From Icerya purchasi (taxonomy: Eukaryota; Arthropoda; Insecta; Hemiptera; Monophlebidae), in assembly GCA_039619475.1 (NCBI GenBank), contig CM077115.1, forward strand, positions 297,601,756-297,665,755: 64,000 nt of DNA. Direction: 5' to 3'. Position 1 is the stretch's first letter; every line of letters begins with the position of its first letter. The position numbers were made by a program, and so were the translations under genes. The notes beneath the pieces are model-generated. The model worked only from the letters and a program-made list of their open reading frames with translations. It was not told the origin of the DNA and ran no database searches. Of this stretch, positions 25,370-38,885 are shown in pieces.

Positions 25370-26340
25370 CGCAGTCTATCATCGCGCATGCTACTCTCCG
25401 TTACGGATGTTTTTATGACGACAATTACGACCGTAACGGTTATTCGATAAGTGTAGTCCGCGCGCTACGCAATATTATCGCCAGGGACGCGACTGATGGA
25501 ATCTAACCTGGCGCGATTAACCGCGACACTTCCGAACATTTGGCAACAGCGTTGCCGCGACAGAGCAACGACACAAGAGCGGCTCCCCGCGCCACTGGCG
25601 ATACATTAAAACGCGATATTCGATTTCCTACGCGGCGGGGGGGGGGGGGCGGAGGGAACAAGTAATGATCGCGAACGATCTAATCAGTACCGAGAGGAGA
25701 AGAACACTGTTTGTTCCCTCTAGAGAGTGACGATCTCGATCACTCTTACTACTATTTTTAGCCCGCTGCGACTTAATTACGTGTCTATGCGCGTGCGACC
25801 GCGGCAAACGAGGACGACTCCAGAACTGCGCTGCTGTTAACTCGACAACGAGATCTCGTAAGACTGCATCTCTGGATGAACGGCCGCGCGCGCGATATTC
25901 GTCGAGGCAGCGGCGATGACCTGAATGGAAACCGGACATGATCAGCAAAAGCAGAGACTAGCGATCGTTGGAGCCGCTGGAACCAGCGCATCAGTTGAGC
26001 ATTAAAGAAAATCAGATCAAAGCGATCGTCCCACAACAAACCGTGACCGGTGGTCCACGTTCGAAACCGCTCTCCGTAAGTGATCTTTGGAGGACGACAA
26101 TGATGCGCATTTTTAAGACAGTTTAATTTTTTCACTGACCCCCAAAGCTCATTTTACGTACGCCATCGACAGAGCTTAATTCGAATTACCGGTCTCAATC
26201 CAGTCTTGGAATTTTCCCTGTTCCGGGGGCACGGCGCACGATGAAGCCCGAATTTCGATATTTCCGCGTACCTTCCGTTTCTCGCTGGAAAATGTTTTTT
26301 GAGAACTCAAACGAAGATGGTGGTACACAACAACATCGTC
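25370..26340. other. CpG-rich cluster (candidate promoter, 5' exon or enhancer)
   Basis: CpG is dense across about 1 kb (for example CGGCCGCGCGCGCGATATTCG near 25880), with AT-rich flanks. No supported start site or coding exon. Confidence 0.35.
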
Positions 26341-27699
26341 GAAACGAAAAAATCAAGTCCGACCTCGGTAACCTTTAACAGAATTTCCTCGGAGAACCTT
26401 ACGACGCGATTCGCGATGATGACAATGAACATGAAACGTAGCAGTCAGGACAGGTGACCCTTTCCCAAGGTTTTTTCCCCTCAAAATCAGAAACGGCAAA
26501 AAACACTTATAAAAGAGTGTTATTAGTTCGCTTTTATAGGCCCGCATTCCTTCTTCGCGTGTTTAGTGGAGGTAATCGTAATTTGTAAAACAATCTTGCA
26601 CGTGGCTTTACACGTCTTTATCGTTATATGTTGCCCCTAGCGCCACCAGTATAGCCGTGTAGTAGTAATTTTCTTCATTAAGCTTCAGTCGGTGCTAGAA
26701 TATTTTAAAGTCACTTTCTCTGGTTCTCTTTTTTTCCAATACCGTAAAATCTTATTAATAAAAAAAGCAAAAACTGGATGTTGGAGCATTTCGGAACGAA
26801 AACCATATTATATAAAAGTCATTCTACTAGTTTCAATGTGGAGCTCGGGTTGAAGAACCCCCCCTGTAAGAGTATAAAAATTAAGTAATATTCAACGTTG
26901 ATATCGGAAAAGAAAATCACTCTCTCTATTCGCATCGATATCATCTTTGAAGGAAATTTGACAGAATTAGAGGTGGTAAGAGAGAAAAAAAAAAGTAAAA
27001 ATCATTATTAGCATAGGCGCTAACCTCTAAAGTGTTATCAGCTCGAAGTTTAAATTGTGATTGTTTCCTAGACTAGAGAGAATTCAAAGTACATTAACGA
27101 GGTTCTGACGAGGCGGGAATTTTATTAATCGATCGAAGAAGATGAAATTAAGACGATTATTACGACGCCTAAGTTGCGAATATAGTAGTAATCAGGAATG
27201 GCCGAAGAAAAAAAGTGCAGAAAATTCGCATAAATTGAAACGCGTTTTTATTATTCGATTTTAAATTTTTAGGAACTATTTTAACCCTCTTGAAAGATTT
27301 TCAGCTAACACTAGAAGAAGAAATGCTATTATAATAACCGTTTTTTGCGAATTTGCTATGGAACGTGTACAAATGAACGTTGTTGCACCAGCCCATAATC
27401 AAGAGCTGACTGTTACAGTCCTAGGCAAAATATTCTGGAGAAAAGAAATCTTTTAAATAAAAAATCTTTTCATAGTAAAACAGTTTAAAGTCAAAAATTT
27501 AACCCCGAGATAATTAATTTCTTAAACTCGGTTAATTGAAATATCCGTATTACCGTAGAAAACTTGAAAGTTATCCCCCATAGGAGCGTGATAAGCGTAA
27601 ATCACAAATTTAGTTTTCATTTAAAATTAACTTCTTTATAACCACCGAAGAATAAGCGTGTTTTTGCGAATTAATACGTACGATTTTTTTTTTTTTTGG

Positions 27700-28325
27700 A
27701 AAACGTGAATTCATAAACTGTATCCCGTCAGCGTTAGCGTCAGCATAAAACTTTTACCATTCACTGGCAAACTGCACAAGTCGTCGATGTATATTAAGAA
27801 TATAAATAAAGGCCTAAAATAGTTCCTTACGGGGGGGGGGGGGTCGCAGATTCCGGAAGAAGTTTATTGCAGAAAACACCATTTATTTATGTCACGTAAC
27901 TTCTATCGATGAGATATGTCCGGAACAGCCAGTTACACACATTCCCCCTCTGAAACCACAAGCACAATGAAGTTTTTCATTAACAATAAATCATGGTTTA
28001 CCGTGTCAAAGGCTTTTCTCGTGTCAAAATACTCAACAACTGCGACTGACGTACTCTCTAAATTTTCTGTAATGTAAGAGATACACGCTCAAAAACAACG
28101 GCTACTTCCCATAGTTGGCAAAAACCCGTACACTGATTGGCATTGAAGAAATTTTCTGGTTCTATAAGAAATTTTTATGAGAACCGCCCTTTTTGCGCAT
28201 TTCTCAAAGATATTTCCGATTGTTGACGATTATAATTTGAAATTTCCTTTTTTCCGTCTACAGACATGATTCCCGTTTTCAGTGTATCAGGGGAAATATT
28301 CTTCGATTAATATAATTTTGTCTTT
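27700..28325 (-). pseudogene. Decayed LINE reverse transcriptase domain
   Basis: Read on the minus strand this is the fingers and palm of a Jockey/CR1-group reverse transcriptase. In order: SPDTLKTGIM and KKEISNY (about 28290-28210), IFEKCAKRAVLI, EPENFFNANQ, YGFLPTMGS, then motif A as FDTRKAFDTVNHDLLL (27990-28028), GNVCNWLFRTYLIDRSYV, INGVFCNKLLP, KGTILG of motif B, YIDDLCSLPVNGK, and motif C as YADA (27736-27747) where active enzymes have YADD. The segments lie in different frames, with several stops, so at least five lesions are present. A pure 13-nt G run (27831-27843) sits exactly where the motif B GVPQ codons should be. No endonuclease or 3' part is seen, and nothing coding follows below 27700. 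It is inactive. Confidence 0.85.
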
Positions 28326-29088
28326 TATTACTTACACCACTCTGATATGCCATCAAGCTCAAAGGAAGATTTGTTCGGTAAAGACGGTTATTATGAAATT
28401 GGTAAAAGAGAATAAATTTAAATTTACAGAAAATCATGCCCGATCATTATTATTGCAATTATCCCGCCGGAAATTTACCTCGCACTTTCTTTAAAATAAT
28501 TGTCGAAGTGTTTAGTATAGTGTTACGAGATATTCATTGTCATGAACTTTTATTTTATTCCATCGAATCTCTGCGATACCACCGTGTGCTTTGCCAATTA
28601 TCTATTTAACAGCATGCCAATAGCTTTTTTTGATCCAACCTACATCTATCTAAACGAGTAGTGTAATACTGCTTTTTTTTACTTCTCCCGACAGTCTGCT
28701 GAACCCTTTTAAAAGAGCACTTAATATAATAATAACAATATCATATATTCAACTGCGACCATGAACATGGAGCTGAAAAACAATACACAGGATGGTCGAA
28801 GTTGCTCGTTTTTTCTTTTTTGCCTGTAATTTGAAGCATGCCAAAAATTAATAAAAAAAAAAAAAAATAATAGAACGATGTCAGATTTTTGTTTGATATT
28901 TGTAAAATCACTTTTTTTTCTTCTAAATTACAGTATAAATTAAATAAAATTAACAACAACATTTCAGTGTGCTACTAAAATAGTAACGGTTTCTACGAAT
29001 GTTTCGGAAACGATGCTGATATTTATGCAAAAGCGATCAATGAATTATTTCTCGCAAGTAACTTTTTTTTCACTTTAGAAGATTTTGA

Positions 29089-29268
29089 TATTGTTAAGAA
29101 GTATTTGGTATTGTTAAGAAGTATTTGGTATTGTTAAGAAGTATTTGGTATTGTTAAGAAGTATTTGATACTGTTAAGAAGTATTTGGTATTGTTAAGAA
29201 GTATTTGGTATTGTTAAGAAGTATTTGGTATTGTTAAGAAGTATTTGATATTGTTAAGAAGTATTTCT
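29089..29268. repeat. 20-bp tandem array, nine units, with 80-bp higher-order spacing
   Basis: Nine units of TATTGTTAAGAAGTATTTGG lie in exact 20-nt register. The dinucleotide before the unit is GA at units 1, 5 and 9 and GG at all others, so variants recur every four units (80 bp). Unit 5 also carries a T-to-C change. No dyad symmetry and no unique spacers, so it is not a CRISPR array. Stops occur in the forward frames. Confidence 0.95.
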
Positions 29269-31596
29269 AGCAATAAATTCCCTTCACTTCGAAAATTTAT
29301 AAACACGATCATTTGTACCTGTGCTAAATAACAGTTTTAGAACACTCGTTTTTCATCCATAAACGGAAAACTCCAATCCTGATCGTCTAATAAAAAATAC
29401 GAATCACAGCGAATGGCAGAAACTTCGTCGTACCTTTTTTTTTTTTGTTATTCCTATATATTAACTTCAAATTTGAAATACTGTTAAGATTACCGAGAAG
29501 TCTTATCATTATTACGGAACTGAACAACAATTTACAGTATGTATATATGGAAAAAGAGAAAATTATAAAGCGGTGAAAATTTAGCCATCGTTAAAGTACC
29601 AGTAACACACTTCGTTAATACAATATAAAGAGGAATAAAGATTAATTTCGTTAAAAATCAATTCACAGCGCGCATCAGTTATAGCACAGCCGTTTTCCTC
29701 TTCCGAATGTAAGCTTAGCGCGGTTAGTAGTAAAAAACAAACAAGCAAACAAAACGAGAAAAAGATTATTTTGAAATTAAACAAGAACATAAACACTAGG
29801 ACAGCATTTATATCGCAACAATGTGGTCACAGATATAAAGCCGACCAACAGTGCTGCCTCGAACGCGATATGATTCTCAGACAAGGGTTTCTTACGAGAC
29901 AAGGATAATAAATAAGAGAGGTAGAAATAAACGATGAAAAAAAGTTCTCAAAAGTAATTATTGTCGCGGTGAAAAGGACAATGCGTATTGCACATATTTC
30001 TGCAAAATAAGAAGACATTCTTTTTATCAAATGTTTCGGATAGCCCCTTAATCGAAATTTGTGTCCTCACGACAGATGATATTCGTTTTGTTGTACCGGG
30101 AAACAATCTATTGTCTCTATTTTCATCTCTAGCCGTATTCAAGCGGGAAACAAAGGCAGCAGAAGAAATGCATTCATTTTTAACTGCGCGATGTTTAAAA
30201 GCCATGCACAAAAATCCTCTGACGTGTCACCTCCTCATTCCATTGAGGAGGATTTTTTTTTCTAGAATTTTTTCCGCTCTCCGAAGCCGGAATTTTCCTG
30301 AATGAATGATACGCGATCATTTCGCATAAAACAAGCCAGAACAGACAAAACGTCGTTTAATAAGAACGCGCCTTCGCTGCTAAAGATGAAAAACAGAACG
30401 CCAACGAGATTCTTCTTCAGAAGAAGAATTCCAAAAATTAGTACAAAAATAAATACGATCGCAAACTTACGTAATTCTAACACGACGACAGTTTTAGTTG
30501 CATACGTCACCACGCATCAAGCAGCTCCGGTGCGACCTCACCCTGCCCATTTAAATATTTCATGGCTAATTTAATTCTCACAAGCGATGACATGAAATTT
30601 TAACAACTTCTTCAAATACATTGTAAAAACAATCAACTCTCACCTTTCTCCTCTCTGAAAGCCCAACCCCGTGCAATAGAAAAAAAAAAAAAAAAAAAAC
30701 ATATATAAAATAAAACAATTATTATAAGTTAATTTTTTTTTTCACAAATCTATTAATCTTCTTCGATTTATGGCAATTTATCTTTAGCGTATTTAAAAAG
30801 CGATCAACTCTATTATATATCCTTATAACCTAATTTTATTATATTTATTTTTTAAATTATTCATTCCTTTCGAAATCACCTAAATTACAAATAAAAAAAA
30901 GAAACAAAAGCAGCTCGTACCATACTACATAATTTATCTATATACAATATATATAAACGCTCACTTATAACCGTCACTGTAAAAATATATCACACTAATT
31001 TTTATAGCCTTCCTGAGGGACAACAAAATATAACTGCAAAATTAAAAAAACTTTGAGAGTTATAAATCTCGATCGTTTTACAATCGAATATTTACACGAT
31101 GCAACACAAAAGCGTATCTATCTTGGATGGATTAGAAACAGTAGTTCCTCGATTATCGATAAACCGATCCTTGAACGTATCGCAAGTCAACTGAGAGTTT
31201 CTATACGACGAGAGGGATTCTATCAAGCAATATAGCGGAATGCTGAAATGTTTCTGAAGGTATTCAGCTGAATAGAAACAAACATACACATCTACACGAT
31301 ATGATGAGAAACGTGTCCTATCCGAGCAATGGATTTGATGCTATCTTTACAGCGCGGAGTTGTCTTGGCGCCGGGCAACGAGCAGCGGTTTTTATTCAGA
31401 TCCGTTAACAAAATATCTAGGCGACATTTTTCAAACTTCGCTAAACACCTTCGTTCGCATTAGCGAGAAACATGGTTTCAAAATTATTTCTACGTCGCTA
31501 TAAATTGTTCACCCGATGCTATCAGTAATTTTATGCAAAAAGTACAGTTCTTCGTTACCGGTTGTTTTTATTTGTTTGTATACATATTATGTATAT

Positions 31597-31632
31597 ATGT
31601 ATGTATGTATGTATGTATATGTGTGTGTGCGC
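31597..31632. repeat. (GTAT)n / (GT)n microsatellite
   Basis: About six GTAT units followed by about five GT units. Confidence 0.9.
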
Positions 31633-33147
31633 TCCGTAAGGTTGGAAATAATACTAAAACTTCATTTACATTGATTATAAGCCCTCAAAATATAATAAAA
31701 CATATGTAGTGCGGATATGCACTAAAACACTTTTACATCATTTTATTATATCATTTATTTCTCTTGTCAAACCATTTTCCTTTGCTTCTTTTTCATTTTA
31801 TTTCGCATACTAAACTCATTAAATTAACTCGAGTGACATTTTCGACACTTTCAATAACGGAGCATTCGAATAAATGCGGTTCGGCAAAATTCCATTAAAT
31901 GTAAAAAAGAGAAACACATTGCAGACAACTTATGATTATGCGACAGTAATGGAAAATTACACACACGTGGAAAACATTTTTGCGGCGAAATAATAATAGA
32001 ATAATTTAACCGTTTTCAGAGAATTTAACAGCGAACATAATATTACGGTTGTTTTTTCTAATCTCTTTATCTCTACCCGAAAGTGCCTACATGTTAAACT
32101 GCGAAAATCGAGGGCACCTGTGCTAAAAATCCATCCTTGTAAATTGAAATTATTCAAAATTTCTCTGCTTCGAATATTTCATTATACACTCCCTGCGATC
32201 TTTAGAACTATTCTAAATAGGTGTATATGTTTATTATTCCCTTAACGATTATATCATTTCATTATTTCCTATTACATTCAGATTACGGAACATCCTAAAG
32301 CAACCGAAGATTTTATTTTACATATATTTATTAATTAATATACTATCTTGACAATACTCGATGATACTGTTCTTTTTCAGTTTTCTAACTACGCTAATAG
32401 TTCTAAAAAAACCTACATTTTTAAACCCGACATAGAGGTAAAATTTTTTGAACATAGTCGAAATTTCTTAATTATCTGTATGTTACATACGTAAATGTTC
32501 CGTTTATTTGATTAGCAAGCCGATTTAAAATTTTTCTTTCTTAATCAAAACTTCCTGGCTTTAAGAAAATTTTAAAACCGTTATTCGCAATAAAACGGAC
32601 AATAGACGGAACGAAAACCCCGAAACCCTTTCAAATAAGCGTATCCAGGTGTTTTTTTTTTTTTACGGTATCATTGCTTCTGTTTCCCTAGAATTGAATG
32701 TTAGTCGAGTCTTACAACAAATCAAGTGTAAGTTCAAACTGACGATTATATCAATTTCGGAGAATAAACCAAATTTGGACTTGTCAAATCATTTCCTCTG
32801 ACAATCTGTAGTTAATAAAAGCGTTTTCTGCCGGAGCAGCGCCTTTTAATTCCTTTTCATATTGCAGTAATATTTAAAAAGCAAATCAGGCTTTGACAGA
32901 ATTGTTTGAATAGATTCGATAAATAGGTTTAAAAAAAAAAAAAAATAAACGAAAACAAAAAAAGGAGAATGTAGCCTGAACTGTTTATTAGCTTAATTTT
33001 TTGCTAATTCTTTCTACAAAATTTCGAATTTTATACTGAAAATAATATCATAACTTTTACTCGCTTCGAAGGCTTCAGAGTAAACAAAAATCAATTTAAA
33101 AAAATAAAGTAGATTAATAAATTGATGTATAAAAATAAAAAATTAAT

Positions 33148-33257
33148 TATATATATATAAATATATATATATATATACGTGTACATAATTGTGAACCTTA
33201 ACTTCACAATCCCCGACGCCCTATCGAGGGTATGGGACTTACTTTACTTTTTACATA
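33148..33257 (+). mobile_element. Interspersed repeat family B, copy 1, with TA-rich flank
   Basis: A (TA)n tract (33148-33177) is followed by a core at 33205-33257 beginning CACAATCCCCGACGCC and ending GGGACTTACTTTACTTT. An inverted copy lies at 57183-57232. The two share the order CACAATC, CCGA.GCC, GTATGGG, ACTTTACTT and both have TA repeats alongside. No coding capacity. The element type is unknown. Confidence 0.5.
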
Positions 33258-35032
33258 TGAATAACAGAGAAAAAATAAATCCATAATGAAGAACGGTACT
33301 TTTTGCACAAAATTATCCATAGCACTAAACGGATATTTTATAGTGACGTAGCAATCATTTTGGTAAACCAAATTTTCCACTATCTCAAATGACAGTATTT
33401 AACTGATGCAAATTTGAAAAATTTCGGAAACGATTAATTTGTTTGTTTTTTACTTTTTTTTTTCATCGCGGTTTATAAGACATATATTCAATTTTATGAA
33501 AATTTGAAACTAACTTTTCTAGAACTATAAAATACTAGCCATATGTTCCCACGGCGAGGCCCGAAGAATAGAATTTTATAGTTATGTGTATACATATATA
33601 TATACACACATGTATGCTTACATACATCATATAGCACACATATATATTCTTTGTTTGTAATTTGTGTCGAACATCGACTATCGTAATTGTTCGGTCTTCA
33701 AGAAATGAAATGATATATCTGCTTAAACAATCTAAATGTTGCAAATTGCAGCCTATATGTGTGTATATATATATATATGAAAAAAATGAGGATAAACTAG
33801 AGCAGAAGAGGTAAGCGAATTAGCGTTATTATTCGGTTTAACAGTTGCTGTAAATGCTTTTTTATCACTGTAATCGAACATGCACTAATTTCCAGTGAAA
33901 CAAACCACTATTTTATACGTTATTAGCCGTCCTCTTGGAGACACCAGCTGCCGATACCGTCAATCGATCGGCCAGCTAAGGTAAGCGCATTGTTAGCACG
34001 GGATATATGTAAATTGTCTAAAAATTACGACTTCCAATCCCTATTCAGCGTACAATCGAGCGGAAATGCACAGGCTGAGCTGTTTTCGAACGAGCACACC
34101 CGCTCGTTGATCAAGTCGTGTTTATTAACACGGTAGTCGACTCTGCTCATTTATAATTAATTGCTACGTCAGAGCCGTACAGCGACCAAGTTAATAATAA
34201 GGCCGAACACGAAACAAATACTGTAATGATGGTCGCTTGCCTTTCAATCGATGCTACAATTCACGCCGTGTGTCATTTCAAAATGGCGCTTTCTACAGCG
34301 GAGAAAAAAAGTAGAAACGGGAACTTAACGTCATCTGCGGATTCGCAAATTAAAATTGAAATGAGAAAATTACGTTTTTTAATCAGCGAACTGAAGTCTG
34401 AATTTAAAGGGTGCGCCGCCAGTGGCTATGCAAGCAGGGAAATTGGAAAAATTTTGGCTTGCCTTCAATTTAGAATAGGCTAGAGAAACAGTTCGTTAAA
34501 CCGTCTGTGTAAGATGGAATTGCAAAGCCGCGCCGGTACCTAATTTTCAATTGCCAAGAATTTAAGTCATACAACTTTTATTTACTTTAAATATAAATAA
34601 GAAAAACCAAGAGCGGGGCAAGGAAGACCATTAGGAAATTTACGAAACCGGAATTAACAAGCTAACACCACCTTAAGCACTAGGACGAATTCGATAACAA
34701 ACTGCCTAATCAGCTGGAACAATACAAATAGGTCGTTGGTTTTTTGACCCTGTGCGCTATTATTCCCGACACAAGCAATAGATAACGGAGAAACAGCTCG
34801 TGTATTTTCACGTAAATAATCAATCGACTTTCAAACGATTCAAAAAAAAAAAAAAAAAAAAAACCGAAAAAGGAAAATGTACAAGACTCGATCCTTCGCA
34901 ATTCGCCACCGGAAATAGATCCTCCTGCCGAAGTTATAGGAAAGTTAATTACAATTAATTAGGTCAATTTTTAATTTACAATCGCGCAGCAATACTTCAT
35001 TTCACTTCCGCTACATAAAAACGTTTATCCAC

Positions 35033-35490
35033 CTACCTAGTCGAAACAAAATGTTCATAAATATTAACGAACAGTTTTGTGGATTTACCGATATTTAGAC
35101 GGTTTTTAGCTTGCTGATAGGAATCTGAAGATTTGAAGAAAATGCTTAATGCAAAAAACGCTAATCCGTCAGAGTCCAGTGATGGCTTAATTTCGATTTG
35201 ATGCTCATTTTGGTCTTTTGCGTTCCAGAGAGATGCTGCGAGCAATTCTCTGACATTAGTGAGTCGCTAAGAGCGCATTGAGAAGCATAAAAGCATACAA
35301 CACATATTACAAGAGAACTAGGTAGTAGTTCGCCATGTTGGGCAAGTTGCATGCACATTGTATGCTGATAAATTACTTCCAGTCCCTGAGCGATATGGTC
35401 AAGCTGTCTAGAGAGGTGCACGGTTGGATGAGGGTTAATAAGACACATCTGGGCAGTAGGTCTGTTAAAGAATAATATCGTTGCCAACAT
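35033..35490 (-). other. Unassigned coding-like region with a frame change
   Basis: On the minus strand a 109-residue frame (35490-35161) includes VHLSRQLDHIAQGLEVIYQH and MQLAQHGELLPSS. A second frame (35245-35033) carries LAASLWNAKDQNEHQIEIK and overlaps its end by 85 nt, as if one frame had been shifted. Base composition is more balanced than the flanks. I recognise no domain. An old transposon fragment or chance are both possible. Confidence 0.2.
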
Positions 35491-35986
35491 AAGGACGTGG
35501 GCATGGGTGACGTCATATACTGCAGCTTGGCGGCATGGTGCTTGTTATCGCCCCCTCGTCCACTGTGACAAATCCATCTCTATTACCCTACTGATATATT
35601 TGCATGAGAGCATATTTCTTTGCGCAACTCTTTACATTTACCAAAAGTACAAAAGCCATTTTCACGAATTATCAATATCAATTATTAAGGCTTAATTCCA
35701 TTACAGGTGAACGCATTAATCGAAGCGACACCATTAAAGCTTGAGTCGGGGAAACGTTAAATATCTTTGCTTAAATTGGAAAACACTTAAACTAGTGAAA
35801 GAAACAACATTCTTAATTCTTTATATCTTCAAAGCCTTTCGAGACAATCCGCCGTGTATAACAAGAGCCGTAAGCCGAGCAAATGGAAACATTTTCTTCA
35901 ATTTCTACTTGAAATGAAATAAAAAACGAAAAAGTGCAGAGCAGTGAGCACAACAAAACTGAACATTTTAAAGCATACTCTTCCTA

Positions 35987-36012
35987 TTATTGTTATTATT
36001 ATTATTATTATT
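35987..36012. repeat. (ATT)n microsatellite
   Basis: About eight ATT units, one interrupted by G. Confidence 0.9.
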
Positions 36013-36239
36013 TCGTTGCCTACCGTTGAGGAAAATGTAAAAAGAGGAAAAACGATATTATTTATTGTTTGAAAATTGAAATTGAAACAATTACATATGA
36101 ACGTAGTAACGTTTTTTCCGATGCACGACCTTTGCCTTTTTTTAAATGGAAGCAGAACGTAATTTATATTTTGTTGTTTTTTTTTTTTTCTTATTCGGAC
36201 CTTCGCAATGCTTGAAACTATTTTCCACGTGTTTATTTA

Positions 36240-38560
36240 AAGAACTTTTTCCGTTCCGGAACGAGCCAGTGGAAAACAACTTTTCCATAAAGGCGCCAGA
36301 CGTCGTTCACTGGGCTTTCTTTCGAAATCCGCACGCACGGATTTTCTCGACAAAGGTAGCACGGAGAGCGATGGGGCTGTGCCACGTTAGGCTACGTACC
36401 TCCGATGTAACAAATGAAAAATCATCGCACGATGTAAAGGTAGAAAGAGCGGCGAGTTAAAATGCACAGCTGATAGAGCGTATGCACGTGCATACAACAA
36501 ATGCGAAACCAGGTTTATTATTGGAGAATTTTCGAGCGGCGGACGACAGATGAAGGATTACACACAGAGCCGGTAATCCAGGTGTTTTAAGAGGTGAACG
36601 CACTTGGAAGGATGATCGTGTGAAAAGGGTAACCAGGCGGCGGCGGTGGCGGCGACTACGGCGACGACGACAGCAGAGGCAGTAAGGTGCGCTGTGCGCG
36701 ACACACGTACACGCACACGCACACGCCGTCGGTCTGCATGTGAGGGAATGTTACTGCCGACTGTTGCTGGCTAAAGGATTTACCGATGTTGATTCTGGAG
36801 AAAAAAAAAGACCGTAGTAGCCAGCTGGAAGTAACCTCATTCTCCGGGTATTTCCTAAGTGCTTTCCGGCAGACACCCAACCGGCCTTACGCGATAACCA
36901 TCGACCGAACCCTATTCCGATTTCAGTGTATAAGTTGGCCGATACGACACCCGGAATTATGATAACGAGTTGCATTTACAACGCGTCAACGATATTCTCT
37001 ACTAACACGCAGAGCGACAAATTTTTTTTTCTCCCTTGGTATAATTCAGATAGAAAACTGGAAATGGTCGAAGCGAAAAAAATCGCAAATACGCAACGCC
37101 GCCCTATAACTTGTTAGCAAAAAATTCCGGGAAAAAACTAATCTGCGACGGTTACACACGCAAGGAAAAAGGCTAGCGGTGTGGCTCGTGGTTGGGGGGG
37201 GGGGGTCATTTATTGAAAAATGTATAAATGTAATTGTTCAGAGAAATTTTAATAATTAAATGATTGATAGTGAGAAAATTTCACCGCAGTGGGATGATTT
37301 GTGCAGTGTAAGTAAAATAATTGGTCGAACAAAAAAATTACATAAGCTCCTTGAAATAATAACGGTGTAATATCGAGCACATATATTAGACATATATATA
37401 CATTTGTATAATAGTTGCAAGAAGAGACACACATGCACACGTGGTATATGCGCGTAATAATTTTTTTTTTTGTTTTTTTTTTTTTTTTTATATTACACGC
37501 TAAACATAATTTTATCGGTAGATAACGGTTCTTTCCCGTTCGTTTTAAATTTCCCATATTGCTCGGTTTTGAAAACAGAAACCCTTATATTTAAGCGCCG
37601 TCTTTAAGAATCACTTAACATCGTGACAACGCAGTACGGCTTGAGAGAAATTCGCGCCTTTTTGCAAGCGCGCGATATTTAAACCAAATTTTCACCGGTG
37701 CGTAATTTCCTATCGGCATCGCTGGCACTGCATTTCCCTGTCTGTGTTACAGTTCTCTTTGTGGAAAATCTTTATGCAGCTTCCCCGTTCGATTCTCTCC
37801 TACCTAGAAAAGCCTCGCTGTGTACACGCTCGGACTACCTCTCCTCCTCTTTGCGTTCGTTAATGTTGCGAGTCCGGAAAACGTGATCAAAATTGCAAAA
37901 CAACACTCGACCGAGATCGTCGATACACGACGTCGACAGCGGCTGCGGAGGGGGCAGGAGCTGTTGTCCCGAAATTGTGTATTGCCGTTTTCGGTGGATT
38001 AGACGCCGCCGGAAGACCAAGTTACTTTTCAGAAGTGAAAATATAATTCCGAGAAACGACGCGCGAACCAATATATGTGTATAAGCGTATAATATAACGC
38101 CAGCGGGCGAAAATAACGATGATAATGGCCGAGGCGGCGTTGCGCGCGTCTTCACTACATTCAAATGTGGACAACACAAGACGAATTTAATCATTATAAT
38201 CGGTGCAACGACAACGACGCGTACGCACACAAACGAAACACACGCAGGCAGATTTCTGCTCAGCGATGGCGGGTGGGTGAGGGGGATTTATCTGACGACA
38301 AGAGCGCAATTCAAATTGCAAACTAATTCGAAGCGGAGCCGACAACGACCTGCGCAACGGTACATGGTTTACAATTGGATCGCAATAAATACGCCTATGC
38401 ACATGTGTGTGTGTGAGTGCGTGTGTAAAAGGGGTTATATATAACATAACATCATCGAGACCGAGACCGGTCACATATTTAGCCTGTGCAATTTGACGAA
38501 TGAGCTCTGAAAGTTCATTGCCAAAGCCGCGCCGGATGTAGAACTTCCCCATTGCTAGTA
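36240..38560. other. CpG-rich clusters (about 36.2-36.9 and 37.6-38.6 kb)
   Basis: Two CpG-dense blocks are separated by AT-rich sequence. The first carries an imperfect GGC/GAC triplet run (36627-36683) followed by GGCAGTAAGGT, which has the form of a splice donor. On the plus strand this could be the end of a purine-rich 5' exon, but no acceptor or coding exon supports it. Open frames overlap on both strands. Confidence 0.3.
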
Positions 38561-38850
38561 CTACTACCACTACTACTACAGCTGGATGAAACTCAGCCAG
38601 CCTAGAGACACGAGAGAACAAACGAGAATTATAGAAAATTTCAAGAATGTATAGTCAAAAATGTGACTGCATATGGACGGCATCGGGCATACAAAAAAGA
38701 AACAAATTAGCCAGAAACCTCTAAATGCATATGTAATTGCGTTCGGGCCTTCAAAAGACGTCATAGCTCGCTTATACGGAAAATGACGTAAACCGCACGT
38801 TACTATTTACAAACATGTACGAAGCATGAGATTAGTGAGATTAAACCCGT

Positions 38851-38851
<1 letters not shown>

Positions 38852-38882
<31 letters not shown>
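38852..38882. repeat. A31 homopolymer
   Basis: Thirty-one A in a row, followed by TATCACGCC. No retroelement body could be recognised upstream of it. Confidence 0.9.

Positions 38883-38885
<3 letters not shown>

Larger units (their letters stand above)
22297..27699. other. Non-coding stretch with a CTG repeat and a CpG-rich cluster
   Basis: No gene is recognised. It includes the CTG microsatellite (24241-24278), the CpG-rich cluster at 25370-26340 and a G13 run (25637-25649). Open frames at 25.6-26.1 kb are arginine- and serine-rich, overlap one another and look compositional. Confidence 0.5.
28326..33147. other. AT-rich non-coding stretch
   Basis: No gene is recognised. It contains the 20-bp tandem array (29089-29268), a GTAT/GT microsatellite (31597-31632), A/T runs near 28.86, 30.68 and 32.93 kb, and a small 8-bp stem hairpin near 30230. 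Confidence 0.6.

Noticed and set aside
29089..29268. Possible CRISPR array
   Set aside because: The repeats are directly abutting with no unique spacers, and the context is an arthropod genome.
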